From UBA10649 sp964597445 (lineage in GTDB: Bacteria > Actinomycetota > Actinomycetes > S36-B12): 64,000 nucleotides of DNA. Below are positions 26,084 through 35,991 of the stretch, piece after piece. Position 1 is the first letter of the stretch, and each line of letters begins with the position of its first letter. Below the pieces are notes generated by a model. The model was not told the DNA's origin. It searched no databases and saw only the letters and a list, made by a program, of their open reading frames with translations. The position numbers and the translations under genes are program-made. The DNA lies in NCBI GenBank assembly GCA_964597445.1, contig CAZQXO010000001.1, positions 1 to 64,000 of the forward strand. The letters run 5' to 3'.

Positions 26084-26818
26084 ATGAAGAGGCCCCTGAT
26101 TCCCGTCATCCTCACGATCCTGCTGGCTGTCGTCGCGGGAACGGCCGTGTTCCTGTACGTCGCGGGCGTTGACGACCGCGCTCTCGCCGACCAGCAGGCA
26201 GCACGTGTGCTGGTGACGGACGAGATGGTGGAGCGCGGTACGACGCTTGCGGACGCGCGCGCGGCAGGCCTTGTGCGTGAGGCTGAAGTCGCAGCTGACC
26301 TGGTTCCGGTGGGTGCCCTCGAGGCCGTCGATCCCGCCGCATCATCGCTCGTGTTCCTCGCCGACATGCCTGCGGGTCAGACGGTCCTCCAGGCCTCCGT
26401 CGGAACAGGGGTCGAGGACGAGCCGGCCATCGAGGTCCCCGAAGGCCAGATGGCTGTGTCCGTTCTCCTGGAGGACCCGGCCAAGGTGGGGGCCTTCCTC
26501 CGACCGGGGTCCCGGGTGGCGATCTTCAACACGTTCGCCGTCCCGCGAAGCGGCGAGGGTGGGGACGTCATCTTCGAGACGAGACCCCTGCTGGACGACG
26601 TGACCGTCCTGGCTGTCGGCGCGGTCACGCGCTCGGGTGCCGAGGAGGCCACCGAGGAGGCCTGGCAGGCCCAACTGGTGACGGTCGCGGTCACCCAGGG
26701 GCAGGCGGAGCGCCTGGTCCACGCGACGCGCACGGGCGCCCTGCATTTCGCCCTGCTGGGTCGAGAGGCAACGGTCACGACATCCGAGGGCGTCAGCGAT
26801 ATCACGCTCTTCCCGTAA
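26084..26818 (+). CDS. cpaB: CpaB/RcpC-type Flp pilus assembly protein
   Basis: A 244-residue periplasm-facing protein anchored by one N-terminal helix (about 5-26), containing a SAF-like domain (about 42-110, with LVTDEMVERGTTL) and the CpaB region (about 120-190, VPEGQMAVSVLLEDPAKVGAFLRPGSRV). In other Tad systems this protein aids pilus secretion. ATG 26084 follows GAGAGGACC. It is placed between tadG and cpaE, as in other actinobacterial tad loci. Confidence 0.88.
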   Translation: MKRPLIPVILTILLAVVAGTAVFLYVAGVDDRALADQQAARVLVTDEMVERGTTLADARAAGLVREAEVAADLVPVGALEAVDPAASSLVFLADMPAGQTVLQASVGTGVEDEPAIEVPEGQMAVSVLLEDPAKVGAFLRPGSRVAIFNTFAVPRSGEGGDVIFETRPLLDDVTVLAVGAVTRSGAEEATEEAWQAQLVTVAVTQGQAERLVHATRTGALHFALLGREATVTTSEGVSDITLFP

Positions 26819-26862
26819 GCGTCAGATCAGCGAGAAGACCCGAACAAGGTGAGGAGCAGGCC

Positions 26863-27917
26863 ATGGCCGTAGTCCTGGGAGATCTCAGTCGTGACGCGGA
26901 GCGCTTCCGGCTCGCACTGTCGGAGGGTGTCACGGTCGTCGACACGCTTCAGTCCCTCGTGGCAGCAGTGGAGGAGCGGCCGGAGGAGGAGCTCGTCATC
27001 ATCGGTGCTGATGCACCGCTGACGGTCGCGACTGACGTGGCAGAGCGCTACCGCCTGGAACGCCCGACTCTGGGGGTCATCCTCCTTCGTCGCCGTGTCG
27101 AGGTTCAGGCGATGACCGAGGCCATCCGTGCGGGGATTCGCGAGGTCGTCACCGCTGATGATGTCGAGGCCCTCGTGCAGGCCTGTTCGCGGTCCCTCGC
27201 CGTCTCTCGACAGCTCCGGAACCAGGGGTCGCGCACCCTCGAGTCGCGACGTGGTCGGGTCGTGCTGGTCTTCGGTGCCAAGGGGGGTAGTGGGAAGACG
27301 GTGGTGGCTACCAACCTCGCCGTCGCCCTCGCGAGTCACGATGCTGGCCGTGTCTGCCTCGTGGACCTGAACCTCGGATCCGGGGATGTGGGCATCGCGA
27401 TGCAGGTGGAGCCCCTCCGCACGATCAGCGACGCGCTGGGCATGCAGGGAGGGCTGGATCGAGATGGCGTGAGGAGCCTGGTCACTCCGGCCGGGGATCG
27501 CCTCGACCTGCTCCTCGCGCCACGCCAGCCGGCCGACGCGGAGTTCGTGACGACTCAGCTNNNNNNNNNNNNNNNNNNNNNNNNNNNNNNNNNNNNNNNN
27601 NNNNNNNNNNNNNNNNNNNNNNNNNNNNNNNNNNNNNNNNNNNNNNNNNNNNNNNNNNNNGAGTGGGACTCTCAGCTCAGGACATCGAGCAGGTGATCGG
27701 CCAGACGATCGAGGTGCGCCTGCCCTCCAGTCGGGATGTCCCATCGTCGATCAACCGCGGTGTCCCGCTCGTCCGAGGCAATGCGCGACACCCGTTCAGC
27801 CGCGCCATCAGCGATCTCGCGAAGCGAGAGGTTCGGCAGCGGGGTGAGGCGTCGGCGTCTGTGCCCGCCGGCTCCACGAGTGCTCGAGTCCACGAGATGC
27901 AGGGTCACGGCTCATGA
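26863..27917 (+). CDS. cpaE: CpaE/TadZ-like pilus-localising ATPase (interrupted by assembly gap)
   Basis: A MinD/ParA-type ATPase with an N-terminal receiver-like domain (about 1-125). The Walker A is AKGGSGKT with Lys140 and Lys145 (deviant type), and DLNLGSGD follows. The 100-N gap removes the middle. Beyond it, a C-terminal CpaE segment resumes in another frame (VGLSAQDIEQVIGQTIEVRLP, then SSINRGVPLVRG) and ends at 27917. The frame change is explained by the placeholder length of the gap, not by a mutation. The true gene probably needs roughly 80-100 more codons than shown. Confidence 0.85.
27561..27660. other. Assembly gap (100 N)
   Basis: Exactly 100 undetermined bases inside cpaE. A round 100 is the customary placeholder for a scaffold join of unknown size, so the distance between flanks is not real. 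Confidence 0.99.
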
Positions 27918-27942
27918 GTGCGTGCGACCGGAGGGAGGCGTG

Positions 27943-29301
27943 ATGGGGCTGGCCGAGCGTCTGGGACAGGCGTCGATTGGAGGGGTTGACGGGGATCGAT
28001 CATCCGGGACGAGCCTCGATCGTGGGAGTCCTGCGGATCAGGGCGCTCTCAAGCGCGAGGTGCAGCAATGGCTCGTCGATTCGATCGGCCAGGACCTGTA
28101 CATCGGTCAGGTGGCTCCTGAACGACTCGAGCCTCTCGTCTTCGAGGGCATACAAGAGATCCTCGCGCGCAATCCGCGTCCGCTGACGGGCAGTGACCGT
28201 GCGCGACTCGTGCAGGAGGTCATCGACGACGTTCTCGGGAATGGCCCGCTGGAGCCGCTCCTCCGGGATGCGGACGTCACGGAGATCATGGTGAACAGGT
28301 TCGACTCGATCTATGTCGAGAGAGCCGGACGCATCCACCCCACGGCGCTGCGCTTCGATGATGAGGATCATCTCCGCCAGACCATCGACCGGATCGTCTC
28401 CCGTGTCGGTCGACGCGTCGATGAGGCGAGCCCGATGGTGGATGCTCGACTCCCCGACGGCAGTCGCGTCAACGCGGTGATCCCCCCCATCGCCATCGAC
28501 GGTTCGTCGCTGACCATTCGAAAGTTCGCCAAGGATCCCTTCGACTCGGCGGATCTGATCAGCATGGGAACCCTCACGCGCCCGGCCGTGGACTTCCTGC
28601 GGGGCTGCATCAGAGGACGGGTCAACATCCTCATCAGCGGCGGGACGGGATCGGGGAAGACGACAACCCTCAATGTCCTGAGCTCGTTCATTCCCGCTGA
28701 TGAGCGGATCGTGACGATCGAGGACGCCGCAGAGCTCCAGTTGCTGCAGCCTCACGTCGTCCGCCTCGAGTCGCGTCCGCCCAATGTCGAGGGCGCCGGG
28801 CGCATCACGATCCGAGATCTGGTCCGGAACTCGCTGCGGATGAGGCCTGACCGCATCATCGTGGGTGAGGTCAGGGATGCGGCGGCTCTCGACATGCTGC
28901 AGGCCATGAACACGGGGCATGACGGATCCCTGTCCACTGTCCACGCGAACAGTCCGCGGGATGCGCTCTCGCGCATCGAGACCATGGTCCTCATGGCCAG
29001 CATGGATCTTCCCGTGCGCGTCATCCGGGAGCAGATCGCCAGTGCCATGAACCTCGTCATTCATCAGGCGAGACTCCGTGACGGGAGCCGTCATGTGGTC
29101 CAGATTGCCGAGATCGTGGGGCGCGACGGCGACACCGTCCTCATGCAGGACATCTTCGCCTTCAACTATGCGTCGAACGGTCGCCCGGGTGCCCTCGGAC
29201 GCCTCGTGGCCACGGGGATCGTCCCCCAGTTCGCAGGCACACTGACGGATCGGGGCGTCGATCTCTCGCTCGATCTCTTCACCGGATCGAGCCCCGGATG
29301 A
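27943..29301 (+). CDS. cpaF: CpaF/TadA secretion ATPase of the Tad pilus
   Basis: Hexameric VirB11-like ATPase that powers pilus assembly. It has 452 residues from ATG 27943, preceded by GGAGGGAGG. It has an N-terminal domain (about 35-140), Walker A ISGGTGSGKTTTLN (about 231-244), an Asp/His box region (TIEDAAELQL), Walker B RIIVGEVRDAAALDML and an invariant His in TGHDGSLSTVHANSPRDAL. It lies 25 bp after cpaE and just before the fused VWA-TadB. Confidence 0.95.
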   Translation: MGLAERLGQASIGGVDGDRSSGTSLDRGSPADQGALKREVQQWLVDSIGQDLYIGQVAPERLEPLVFEGIQEILARNPRPLTGSDRARLVQEVIDDVLGNGPLEPLLRDADVTEIMVNRFDSIYVERAGRIHPTALRFDDEDHLRQTIDRIVSRVGRRVDEASPMVDARLPDGSRVNAVIPPIAIDGSSLTIRKFAKDPFDSADLISMGTLTRPAVDFLRGCIRGRVNILISGGTGSGKTTTLNVLSSFIPADERIVTIEDAAELQLLQPHVVRLESRPPNVEGAGRITIRDLVRNSLRMRPDRIIVGEVRDAAALDMLQAMNTGHDGSLSTVHANSPRDALSRIETMVLMASMDLPVRVIREQIASAMNLVIHQARLRDGSRHVVQIAEIVGRDGDTVLMQDIFAFNYASNGRPGALGRLVATGIVPQFAGTLTDRGVDLSLDLFTGSSPG

Positions 29302-29302
29302 G

Positions 29303-31288
29303 GTGGCATCGATGAGTGCGTCCACCACGGCCCTTCGCAGACCCGGCCTCATCGCGCTCGCGTCAGTCCTGCTCGCGTCGGTCGTGTCGGTGCCCGCCCT
29401 CGGGCAGGAGGTGGAGGGGGCGCGGGTGGTCCGTGTCGATGATCGGCAGGTCACCGTCTCGGTGCCGCAGCCTGAGCGGGATCGGCTGCGGAGCCCTTCC
29501 TCGCTGACCGCCTACCTCGAGGTCGAGGGGCGTCAGATTCCCGCAGAGGTGACGCCACCTCGGACCGATGCACGACGTCAGGTGAGCGTCCTCGTGCTCG
29601 ATGCGAGTGGATCCATGTCCGGGGAACCCATGCGTCAGGCCCGAGAGGCGGCATCGACCTACCTGGAGTCTCTCCCCGCCGATGTCGAGGTGGGCCTCGT
29701 GACGTTTGCCGACGCTCCCCGCGTGGAGGCACGTATCGGATCCAGTGATGCTCGGCTGCGCGAGGCGTTGGATCGAGTGGCGCCCCAGGGCGACACGAGT
29801 CTGTACGACGGAGTCCGCGCAGGCGTCGAACTCGTCCCGTCGGGTGCCGAGGCGCGGTTGCTGGTTCTGACGGACGGCGAGGACACATCCAGCTCGGCCA
29901 CGCTCGACGAGGCGGTGGAGGCGACCCAGGATGCCCAGGTGGCCACGGATGTCGTCCTGCTCGGTCCCGATGCTGGTCGGCGTGCGATGGCGCAGAGACT
30001 GGCGGCATCGGGACGGGTGACGTCAGCGACGGATGCCGACAGCCTGACGCGCAGCTTCGTGGACGCTGCGAAGGCGCTGGGTCCCCGGTACACCGTGGTC
30101 GCACGCATTCCGGAGGCGATCGATGCCGCAGGCCGACAAGCGAGGGTGATCGTCGACTCCGAAGGCTCGCAGGTGAGCGCCACGGTCGTGCTGCCAGAGG
30201 TCTCCTCCCTCTCCCGGATGAGCTCGGAGGCCTCGATTGGCGGACCGTCGGAGGGCGCCGCGCTCCCCACTGATGATGAGGGTGACGTGGTCACGTCAGC
30301 GGTCGAGGTGGCATCCGCGTCAGGGTGGATGGCCGCCATCGCGGCCATCGCCGTGATGGCGCTCGTCCTCGCGCTCGCATGGTCAGGATGGGAGCTTCGA
30401 GCCGAGTCACGCCGTCGACGACGCATGGGCCAGGTCCTGGCCTACGGGACTGGGGGGCGCGACCACGGTGGGGCATCGATGTCGCAAGGGCCCGTCATGT
30501 CTCGTGTCACGCAGATCGAGGATCGACTCCTCGCCTCCGCACTGGGGCGCGGACTTCGGACGCGGCTCGAGGCCGCGGAGCTGCCCCTGTCGCCGCTGGC
30601 ATGGCTCGCTCTCCTGGTGGCAGGTGCGGCACTCGTGACCGCGGCGATAGGGGCGCTCCTCGACGTGCCATGGATCGCATTGGTGCTGGGACTCACGCTC
30701 GTCCCGTTGGCCTTTGTCGGCGCTCTCCGTTGGCGCGTGGGCCGTCGGCAGCGGGAGTTCTCGGACGAGCTACCGGAATTCCTCCTCCTGCTCTCCAGCG
30801 CGCTGCGGGCTGGGCTGTCCTTCATCCAGGCCCTGGCTTCGGCAGCGGAGCAGCAACGCGGCCAGGTGGGTAGACAGATCCGTCGTGCCCTGGCGGAGGC
30901 TCAGTTGAGTGGGAGTCTGGACGAGGCACTGATGTCCTGTGCCCATCGCATGGGGAGCGAGGATCTCCGCTGGGCGGTGACCGCTCTCTCCGTGCAGAGG
31001 GAAGTGGGAGGGAACCTGTCGGTCATCCTCGACAACACGGCCGCGACCATCAAGGCGCGGCAGGCGCTCGGCCGCGAGGTTCGTGCCCTCTCGGCCGAGG
31101 GACGTCTCTCGGCGTACGTGCTCATCGCCCTTCCCGTCGGGGTGTTCGGATTCCTTGTGCTCTTCCGGCGCGAGTACATCTCGCAACTGTGGAGTCACCC
31201 CCTGGGCATCACGATGCTGATCGCGCTCGTCTTGCTCATGACGGTGGGATGGGTGTGGATGCGCGCGGTCGTGAGGATTCGAGTCTGA
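29303..31288 (+). CDS. tadB: VWA domain-TadB fusion, inner-membrane pilus platform protein
   Basis: A 661-residue two-part protein. A signal sequence (about 14-34) precedes a von Willebrand A domain (about 93-265) with an intact MIDAS: DASGSMS (Asp100, Ser102, Ser104), a Thr in GDTSLYD and an Asp in LTDGEDTSS. A membrane helix at about 340-360 leads to a cytoplasmic linker and a TadB core: two helices at 435-475, then the T2SSF domain (about 490-620) and two final helices. Start is GTG 29303 or ATG 29312. TadB is normally a stand-alone protein of about 300 residues. Confidence 0.88.
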   Translation: MASMSASTTALRRPGLIALASVLLASVVSVPALGQEVEGARVVRVDDRQVTVSVPQPERDRLRSPSSLTAYLEVEGRQIPAEVTPPRTDARRQVSVLVLDASGSMSGEPMRQAREAASTYLESLPADVEVGLVTFADAPRVEARIGSSDARLREALDRVAPQGDTSLYDGVRAGVELVPSGAEARLLVLTDGEDTSSSATLDEAVEATQDAQVATDVVLLGPDAGRRAMAQRLAASGRVTSATDADSLTRSFVDAAKALGPRYTVVARIPEAIDAAGRQARVIVDSEGSQVSATVVLPEVSSLSRMSSEASIGGPSEGAALPTDDEGDVVTSAVEVASASGWMAAIAAIAVMALVLALAWSGWELRAESRRRRRMGQVLAYGTGGRDHGGASMSQGPVMSRVTQIEDRLLASALGRGLRTRLEAAELPLSPLAWLALLVAGAALVTAAIGALLDVPWIALVLGLTLVPLAFVGALRWRVGRRQREFSDELPEFLLLLSSALRAGLSFIQALASAAEQQRGQVGRQIRRALAEAQLSGSLDEALMSCAHRMGSEDLRWAVTALSVQREVGGNLSVILDNTAATIKARQALGREVRALSAEGRLSAYVLIALPVGVFGFLVLFRREYISQLWSHPLGITMLIALVLLMTVGWVWMRAVVRIRV

Positions 31289-32202
31289 TGAGTGACGTGA
31301 TGCTGCCCTTGGTGGCGGGCCTTGCGGTGACCGCGGGTCTGGTCGTCATGAGCCTGTCGATCCTGTCCTTCCGCCAGCAGGCTGGTGTGAGGCGCTCTCT
31401 GGCCCTCGTCGTGCGCACCACGCAGCCTGTCGGCGGGGGAGGTGCGCTCCTGCCGACTCCACCCGAGGGCTGGGGCCGTGCGCTCCTCGACTCCTGCGGC
31501 CGGGCTCTCGTGCTCCCTGCCAACCGACGGTGGGTCCGTCGTCAGCTGACGAGAGCGGGTCGACTGGGAGCCGATGATCTCCGCCGGGTGCTGGACGAGA
31601 AGCTCGCGCTGAGCCTGCTCGGGCTCCTCGTGGGGGTCCTCGGCGTACTGGCGCTGGGGGGAGCCGGCTGGGTGCTCCTCGTGGTGACCACCCTCGTCGG
31701 GTACTTCCTCCCGGACCTGCTGGCCTTCAACGCGGGCCTGAAGCGCACAGAGGACATCCGGACGTCCCTGCCCGACGCTCTGGACCTGCTCGATCTGTGC
31801 GTCGAGTCAGGCCTGAGCCTGCAGGCGGCCATGGCCAAGGTCGCGGAGGTTCAGCAGGGACCCGTGGCCGAGGAATGCGCCCGGGTGCTGCAGGAGATGA
31901 GGCTCGGCGTCTCCAGGAAGGACGCCCTGAACGCGCTCGTCGACCGGTCGACGCAGAATGACCTGAGGCAGTTGGTCGCAGCGATCCTGCAGGCCGAGTC
32001 CCTCGGCATCCCCGTCGCGGGAGTCCTGCGGGAACAGGCACGCGAGATGCGGGCCCGACGCAGCGTTCGCGCACGTGAGGCCGCCCAGAAGGTGCCCGTG
32101 AAGATCCTCGCACCCCTCATGCTGTGCTTCCTCCCGGGCCTGTTCATCATCATCCTCGGTCCGGCGGCCATCACGGTCGTGCAGTGGTTGACGGCCCGGT
32201 GA
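31288..32202 (+). CDS. tadC: TadC-type inner-membrane platform protein
   Basis: A 304-residue T2SSF-family membrane protein, the partner of TadB. It has helices near 6-28, 107-127, 129-150 and 275-300. The T2SSF domain lies around 160-290 (LPDALDLLDLCVESGLSLQ, AAILQAESLGIPVAGVL). ATG 31288 overlaps the TadB stop (TGATG), so translation is coupled. It closes the tad operon; no tadD or peptidase gene follows. Confidence 0.9.
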   Translation: MSDVMLPLVAGLAVTAGLVVMSLSILSFRQQAGVRRSLALVVRTTQPVGGGGALLPTPPEGWGRALLDSCGRALVLPANRRWVRRQLTRAGRLGADDLRRVLDEKLALSLLGLLVGVLGVLALGGAGWVLLVVTTLVGYFLPDLLAFNAGLKRTEDIRTSLPDALDLLDLCVESGLSLQAAMAKVAEVQQGPVAEECARVLQEMRLGVSRKDALNALVDRSTQNDLRQLVAAILQAESLGIPVAGVLREQAREMRARRSVRAREAAQKVPVKILAPLMLCFLPGLFIIILGPAAITVVQWLTAR

Positions 32203-32251
32203 CCGTGTGGCGATTCGCGGAGACGGAGGCACCTCTGGATAGGTTTCGGAT

Positions 32252-34336
32252 GTGCCAGCCAAGAAGTCCGACGCAGCCTCGTCGGGATACTCGGCGAAGG
32301 ACCTCTCCGTTCTCGAGGGCCTCGACGCCGTCCGCAAGCGACCGGGGATGTACATCGGGTCCAACGACGCTCGAGGGCTCATGCACTGCCTCTGGGAGAT
32401 CCTCGACAACTCCGTCGACGAGGCGATCGCCGGGTACTGCTCGAGCATCTCCGTCACGCTCCACCCCGACGGCTCCGTGGAGGTGGCCGACAACGGGCGC
32501 GGTATCCCGGTCGACGTGGAGCCGAAGACGAAGCTGACGGGTGTCGAGGTCGTCCTGACGAAGCTCCATGCTGGCGGGAAGTTCGGCGGCGGGTCGTACA
32601 ACGCCAGTGGCGGACTGCACGGCGTGGGTGCGTCGGTCGTGAACGCCCTCTCGTCGCGTCTGGACGTCGAGGTCGATCGGTCGGCCAAGGTGCACACGAT
32701 GTCCTTCCGCCGGGGGGTCCCGGGCCTCTTCGACGGCGAGGGTCCGGATGCTGGCTTCACCCGACGGGGCGGCCTCCAGATCACGGGGAAGTGCCCCCGC
32801 ACGCGCACGGGTACACGCGTCCGCTGGTGGGCCGATCGCCAGGTGTTCACGAAGGACGCGGAGTACGACCGGGAAGCACTGGCCGAGCGCGCGAGGCAGA
32901 CCACCTTCCTCGTGCCCGGGCTGGTCATCTCCCTGCGTGATCAACGTGATCCGGGGGATGTGTGGGAGGAGGTGTTCCAGCACAAGGGAGGCATTTCCGA
33001 GTACGTCCAGTACCTGTCCTCCGGGGAGTCCGTGACGCCCGTCATCCGATTGACGGGTGAGGGCCACTTCTCGGAGACCGTCCCGGTTCTGGACGCCAAG
33101 GGCCACATGAGCCCGCAGGAGGTGCAGAGGGATCTCGGTGTCGACATCGCTCTCGTCTGGGACACCGGCTACGAGACCACCGTTCGATCCTTCGTGAACG
33201 TCATCGCCACTCCCAAGGGCGGCACGCACGTGGCGGGCTTCGAGCGATCGCTCGTCAAGGTCATCAATGACCAGCTTCGGGCGGCCAAGGTGCTCAAGCC
33301 CAGCGAGGACAACATCACGAAGGATGACGCGGTCGAGGGGCTGACAGCCGTGGTGACCGTGCGCGTCGCCGAGCCTCAGTTCGAGGGACAGACGAAGGAG
33401 ATCCTCGGCACCCCTGCTGCGAGCCGCATCGTGGCGAACGTGGTCACCAAGGAGCTTGCGCGCTGGTTCACGTCTCCACCACGAGGTGACAAGGGGGCGA
33501 CCAAGGCCCTCTTGGAGAAGTCGGCGAATGCGATGCGAGCCCGAGTCGCGGCCCGGGCTCACCGGGACACCCAGCGACGCAAGACCGCACTGGAGACGTC
33601 AGCACTGCCGGCGAAGCTCGTGGACTGCCGCAGCGACGATGTCGAGCGCACCGAGCTGTTCATCGTCGAGGGTGACAGCGCCCTGGGCACGGCGAAGTCG
33701 GCCCGGAACTCCGACTTCCAGGCTCTTCTGCCCATCCGGGGCAAGATCCTCAACGTCCAGAAGTCCTCGCTGTCGGACATGCTCAAGAACACCGAGTGCG
33801 CCTCGATCATCCAGGTCATCGGGGCAGGATCCGGTCGCACGTTCGACATCGTGTCCGCTCGATACGGCAAGGTCATTCTCATGTCGGATGCCGACGTCGA
33901 TGGAGCGCACATCCGCTGCCTCCTTCTCACGCTGATCCACCGCTACATGCGACCGCTTCTCGACGAAGGCCGGGTGTTTGCGGCTGTGCCGCCCCTGCAC
34001 CGGATCGAGATCGTCAATGCAGGTTCGAAGCCGAACGAGGTCGTCTACACCTACTCCGATGCGGAGATGCACTCTGTGGTGAAGGACGCGGAGAAGCGCG
34101 GCAAGCGGGTCAAGGATCCGGTCCAGCGCTATAAGGGGCTGGGGGAGATGGATGCCGTCCAGTTGCGCGAGACGACCATGGATCCGGCACACCGCACCCT
34201 GCGGCGCATCACGATGACGGACGTTGAGGCCGCTGCGTCGGTCTTCGATCTCCTCATGGGCAGCGAGGTCGCACCCCGGCGCGAATTCATCGTGGAGGGT
34301 GCGGCTGGCCTCGACCGGGATCGCATCGACGCCTGA
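32252..34336 (+). CDS. parE: DNA topoisomerase IV subunit B
   Basis: GyrB/ParE-type ATPase subunit of a type IIA topoisomerase, 694 residues from GTG 32252. The GHKL ATP site has EILDNSVDEAIAG and DNGRGIPVD, then GKFGGGSYNASGGLHGVGA. The TOPRIM core has EGDSALGTAKSARNSDFQ and DADVDGAHIRCLL. The C-terminal YKGLGEMDAVQL is conserved. I call it parE rather than gyrB because the matching A subunit (57067-59511) is nearby and no recF-gyrBA context is present. This is a context-based choice. Confidence 0.9.
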   Translation: MPAKKSDAASSGYSAKDLSVLEGLDAVRKRPGMYIGSNDARGLMHCLWEILDNSVDEAIAGYCSSISVTLHPDGSVEVADNGRGIPVDVEPKTKLTGVEVVLTKLHAGGKFGGGSYNASGGLHGVGASVVNALSSRLDVEVDRSAKVHTMSFRRGVPGLFDGEGPDAGFTRRGGLQITGKCPRTRTGTRVRWWADRQVFTKDAEYDREALAERARQTTFLVPGLVISLRDQRDPGDVWEEVFQHKGGISEYVQYLSSGESVTPVIRLTGEGHFSETVPVLDAKGHMSPQEVQRDLGVDIALVWDTGYETTVRSFVNVIATPKGGTHVAGFERSLVKVINDQLRAAKVLKPSEDNITKDDAVEGLTAVVTVRVAEPQFEGQTKEILGTPAASRIVANVVTKELARWFTSPPRGDKGATKALLEKSANAMRARVAARAHRDTQRRKTALETSALPAKLVDCRSDDVERTELFIVEGDSALGTAKSARNSDFQALLPIRGKILNVQKSSLSDMLKNTECASIIQVIGAGSGRTFDIVSARYGKVILMSDADVDGAHIRCLLLTLIHRYMRPLLDEGRVFAAVPPLHRIEIVNAGSKPNEVVYTYSDAEMHSVVKDAEKRGKRVKDPVQRYKGLGEMDAVQLRETTMDPAHRTLRRITMTDVEAAASVFDLLMGSEVAPRREFIVEGAAGLDRDRIDA

Positions 34337-34342
34337 GGTCGA

Positions 34343-35212
34343 TCAGGCGACAGCGCCGGCAGGATGCGTGTCAAGCCCCGCTGAGCGTCGAAGACCACTT
34401 CCGCCCGTCAGGGCGAGGACGATGACGAAGAGGGCAGCACCGACAAGGACGATCATGGTCCCGGAGGGCACCCCGGCGAAGTAGCTGAGATACATGCCCA
34501 CCACGCCGCAACCCGCGCCTATGCCCGTGCTGAGGATCAGCATCCTACTGAAGGAGTCCGTGAGCATGCGGGCGACCACGGCCGGGATGACAAGCATGGC
34601 TGCCACCAGGGTCACACCGATGACGGTGAGCGTAGCGAGGATCGCGAGTGAGAGCACGACCATCAGGAGGGCCTCCTGGCGCCGGACGTTCACACCGGAC
34701 ACCTCGGCGACCTCGGGGTCGAACGTCGCGAACAGGAGTCCCCGATAGTTCAGGAGGACGAAGGCGACAGCCACGAGTGTCACGAGCACCAGGCCGACGA
34801 TCTGCTGTGTCGTGATTCCGAGGATGGAGCCGAACAGGGCATTCTCGAAGGCGGGGCCGCTCGTGCCGAACTTGGCGAAGAGGGCGACGCCCAGAGCGAA
34901 TGACGCGGTGGTGATCACACCGATGGCGGCATCGGCGCCAATGCGGGTGCGACGGGTGACGCCGTTGATCGCGAGTGCGGAGGCGATGCCCCACAGGGCT
35001 GCGCCCACAGCATAGAACTGCGCAGCGAAGAGCTGCACGGCCGCGAACCCGCCGAAGATGGAGTGCGAGAGCCCGTGGCCGATGTAGCTCATGCCCCGCA
35101 GGACGATGTAGACACCGATGAATCCGAGGAGAGCACCGGACACGGTGGCAACGAAGAGTCCCTTCTGGAAGAAGGCGAATTCGAGGGGAGCCCAGAGCGT
35201 CTCGAACATCAT
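34343..35212 (-). CDS. Zn/Mn-type ABC transporter permease
   Basis: A 289-residue ABC-3 family permease (ZnuB/MntB/TroC type) with about eight hydrophobic segments. The family loop between helices is seen in VSGVNVRRQEALLMVVLSLA. It is the last gene of a three-gene leftward operon (binding protein, ATPase, permease) and overlaps the ATPase stop by 4 bp. It is convergent with parE, with only 6 bp between the stops. Confidence 0.9.
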   Translation of the reverse strand: MMFETLWAPLEFAFFQKGLFVATVSGALLGFIGVYIVLRGMSYIGHGLSHSIFGGFAAVQLFAAQFYAVGAALWGIASALAINGVTRRTRIGADAAIGVITTASFALGVALFAKFGTSGPAFENALFGSILGITTQQIVGLVLVTLVAVAFVLLNYRGLLFATFDPEVAEVSGVNVRRQEALLMVVLSLAILATLTVIGVTLVAAMLVIPAVVARMLTDSFSRMLILSTGIGAGCGVVGMYLSYFAGVPSGTMIVLVGAALFVIVLALTGGSGLRRSAGLDTHPAGAVA

Positions 35213-35991
35213 GCTCCTCGGGCGCGACGGAGGGGGCTGGAGTCATCGACGATGATCCTCATGCCCAGATGCTCGAGCACGTCCATCCGCGCCCCGAAAG
35301 TCTGCTCGAGCACCGGAGGCGTGAGCACGTCAGCGGGCGCACCCTCCCCGATGATCCGGTGGTTCACGCAGACGAGGTGGGGCAGGTGCGCTGCCATGCC
35401 GTTCAGGTCGTGCGTGGTGAGGACGATGGCGATGCCGTCCTCATGGAGGTCGGCGAGCAGGTGCAGCATGTCGTGGCGGGTGGAGATGTCGACGCCGCTG
35501 GTGGGCTCGTCGAGGAGGAGGAGCTGGGGCTCCCGCAGCAGCGCCCGGGCCAGGAACATGCGCTGCTGCTGACCTCCGCTGAGATCACGAATGTGCCGGT
35601 CAGCGAGGTTCTCGATGTTCAGGCGAGCCAGGACAGCGGACACGGCATCGCGCTCCTCCTGGGTGGCGCCGGGCAGGCGTCGTCGGCTGGGACGGGCCAT
35701 GAGCACGCACTCCGAGACGGTCACCGGGAAGTTCCAGTTGATCGTCTCGAGCTGCGGGACATAGGCGACGCGCACCTGCGGACGGATCTCGACGCGTCCC
35801 GCCGTGGGTCGAAGCGTGCCGAGAAGGACCTTCAGAAGCGTGGTCTTGCCTGAGCCTGACGGCCCCACGATGCCCGTGAACTGGTCCTCGCGGATGCTGA
35901 AGTCGATGCCCTGGAGGACGACGTGGTGTCCGTAGGCGGCCTGGACACCATCGAGGCTGACGAGAACGGGACTGACGCCCGCATCTGTCAC
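35209..35991 (-). CDS. Zn/Mn-type ABC transporter ATP-binding protein
   Basis: A 260-residue ABC ATPase: Walker A GPSGSGKTTLLKV, Q-loop PQLETINWNFP, signature LSGGQQQRMFLARAL, Walker B LLLLDEPTSGVD and switch histidine in LTTHDL. It pairs with the adjoining permease and lipoprotein, with 4-bp overlaps on both sides. The metal is Zn or Mn by family; the ATPase alone cannot say. Confidence 0.92.
   Translation of the reverse strand: MTDAGVSPVLVSLDGVQAAYGHHVVLQGIDFSIREDQFTGIVGPSGSGKTTLLKVLLGTLRPTAGRVEIRPQVRVAYVPQLETINWNFPVTVSECVLMARPSRRRLPGATQEERDAVSAVLARLNIENLADRHIRDLSGGQQQRMFLARALLREPQLLLLDEPTSGVDISTRHDMLHLLADLHEDGIAIVLTTHDLNGMAAHLPHLVCVNHRIIGEGAPADVLTPPVLEQTFGARMDVLEHLGMRIIVDDSSPLRRARGA

Noticed and set aside
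32252..34336. gyrB instead of parE
   Set aside because: The sequence alone does not separate them fully. The nearby A subunit without a clear GyrA box and the absence of dnaN/recF context favour topoisomerase IV.
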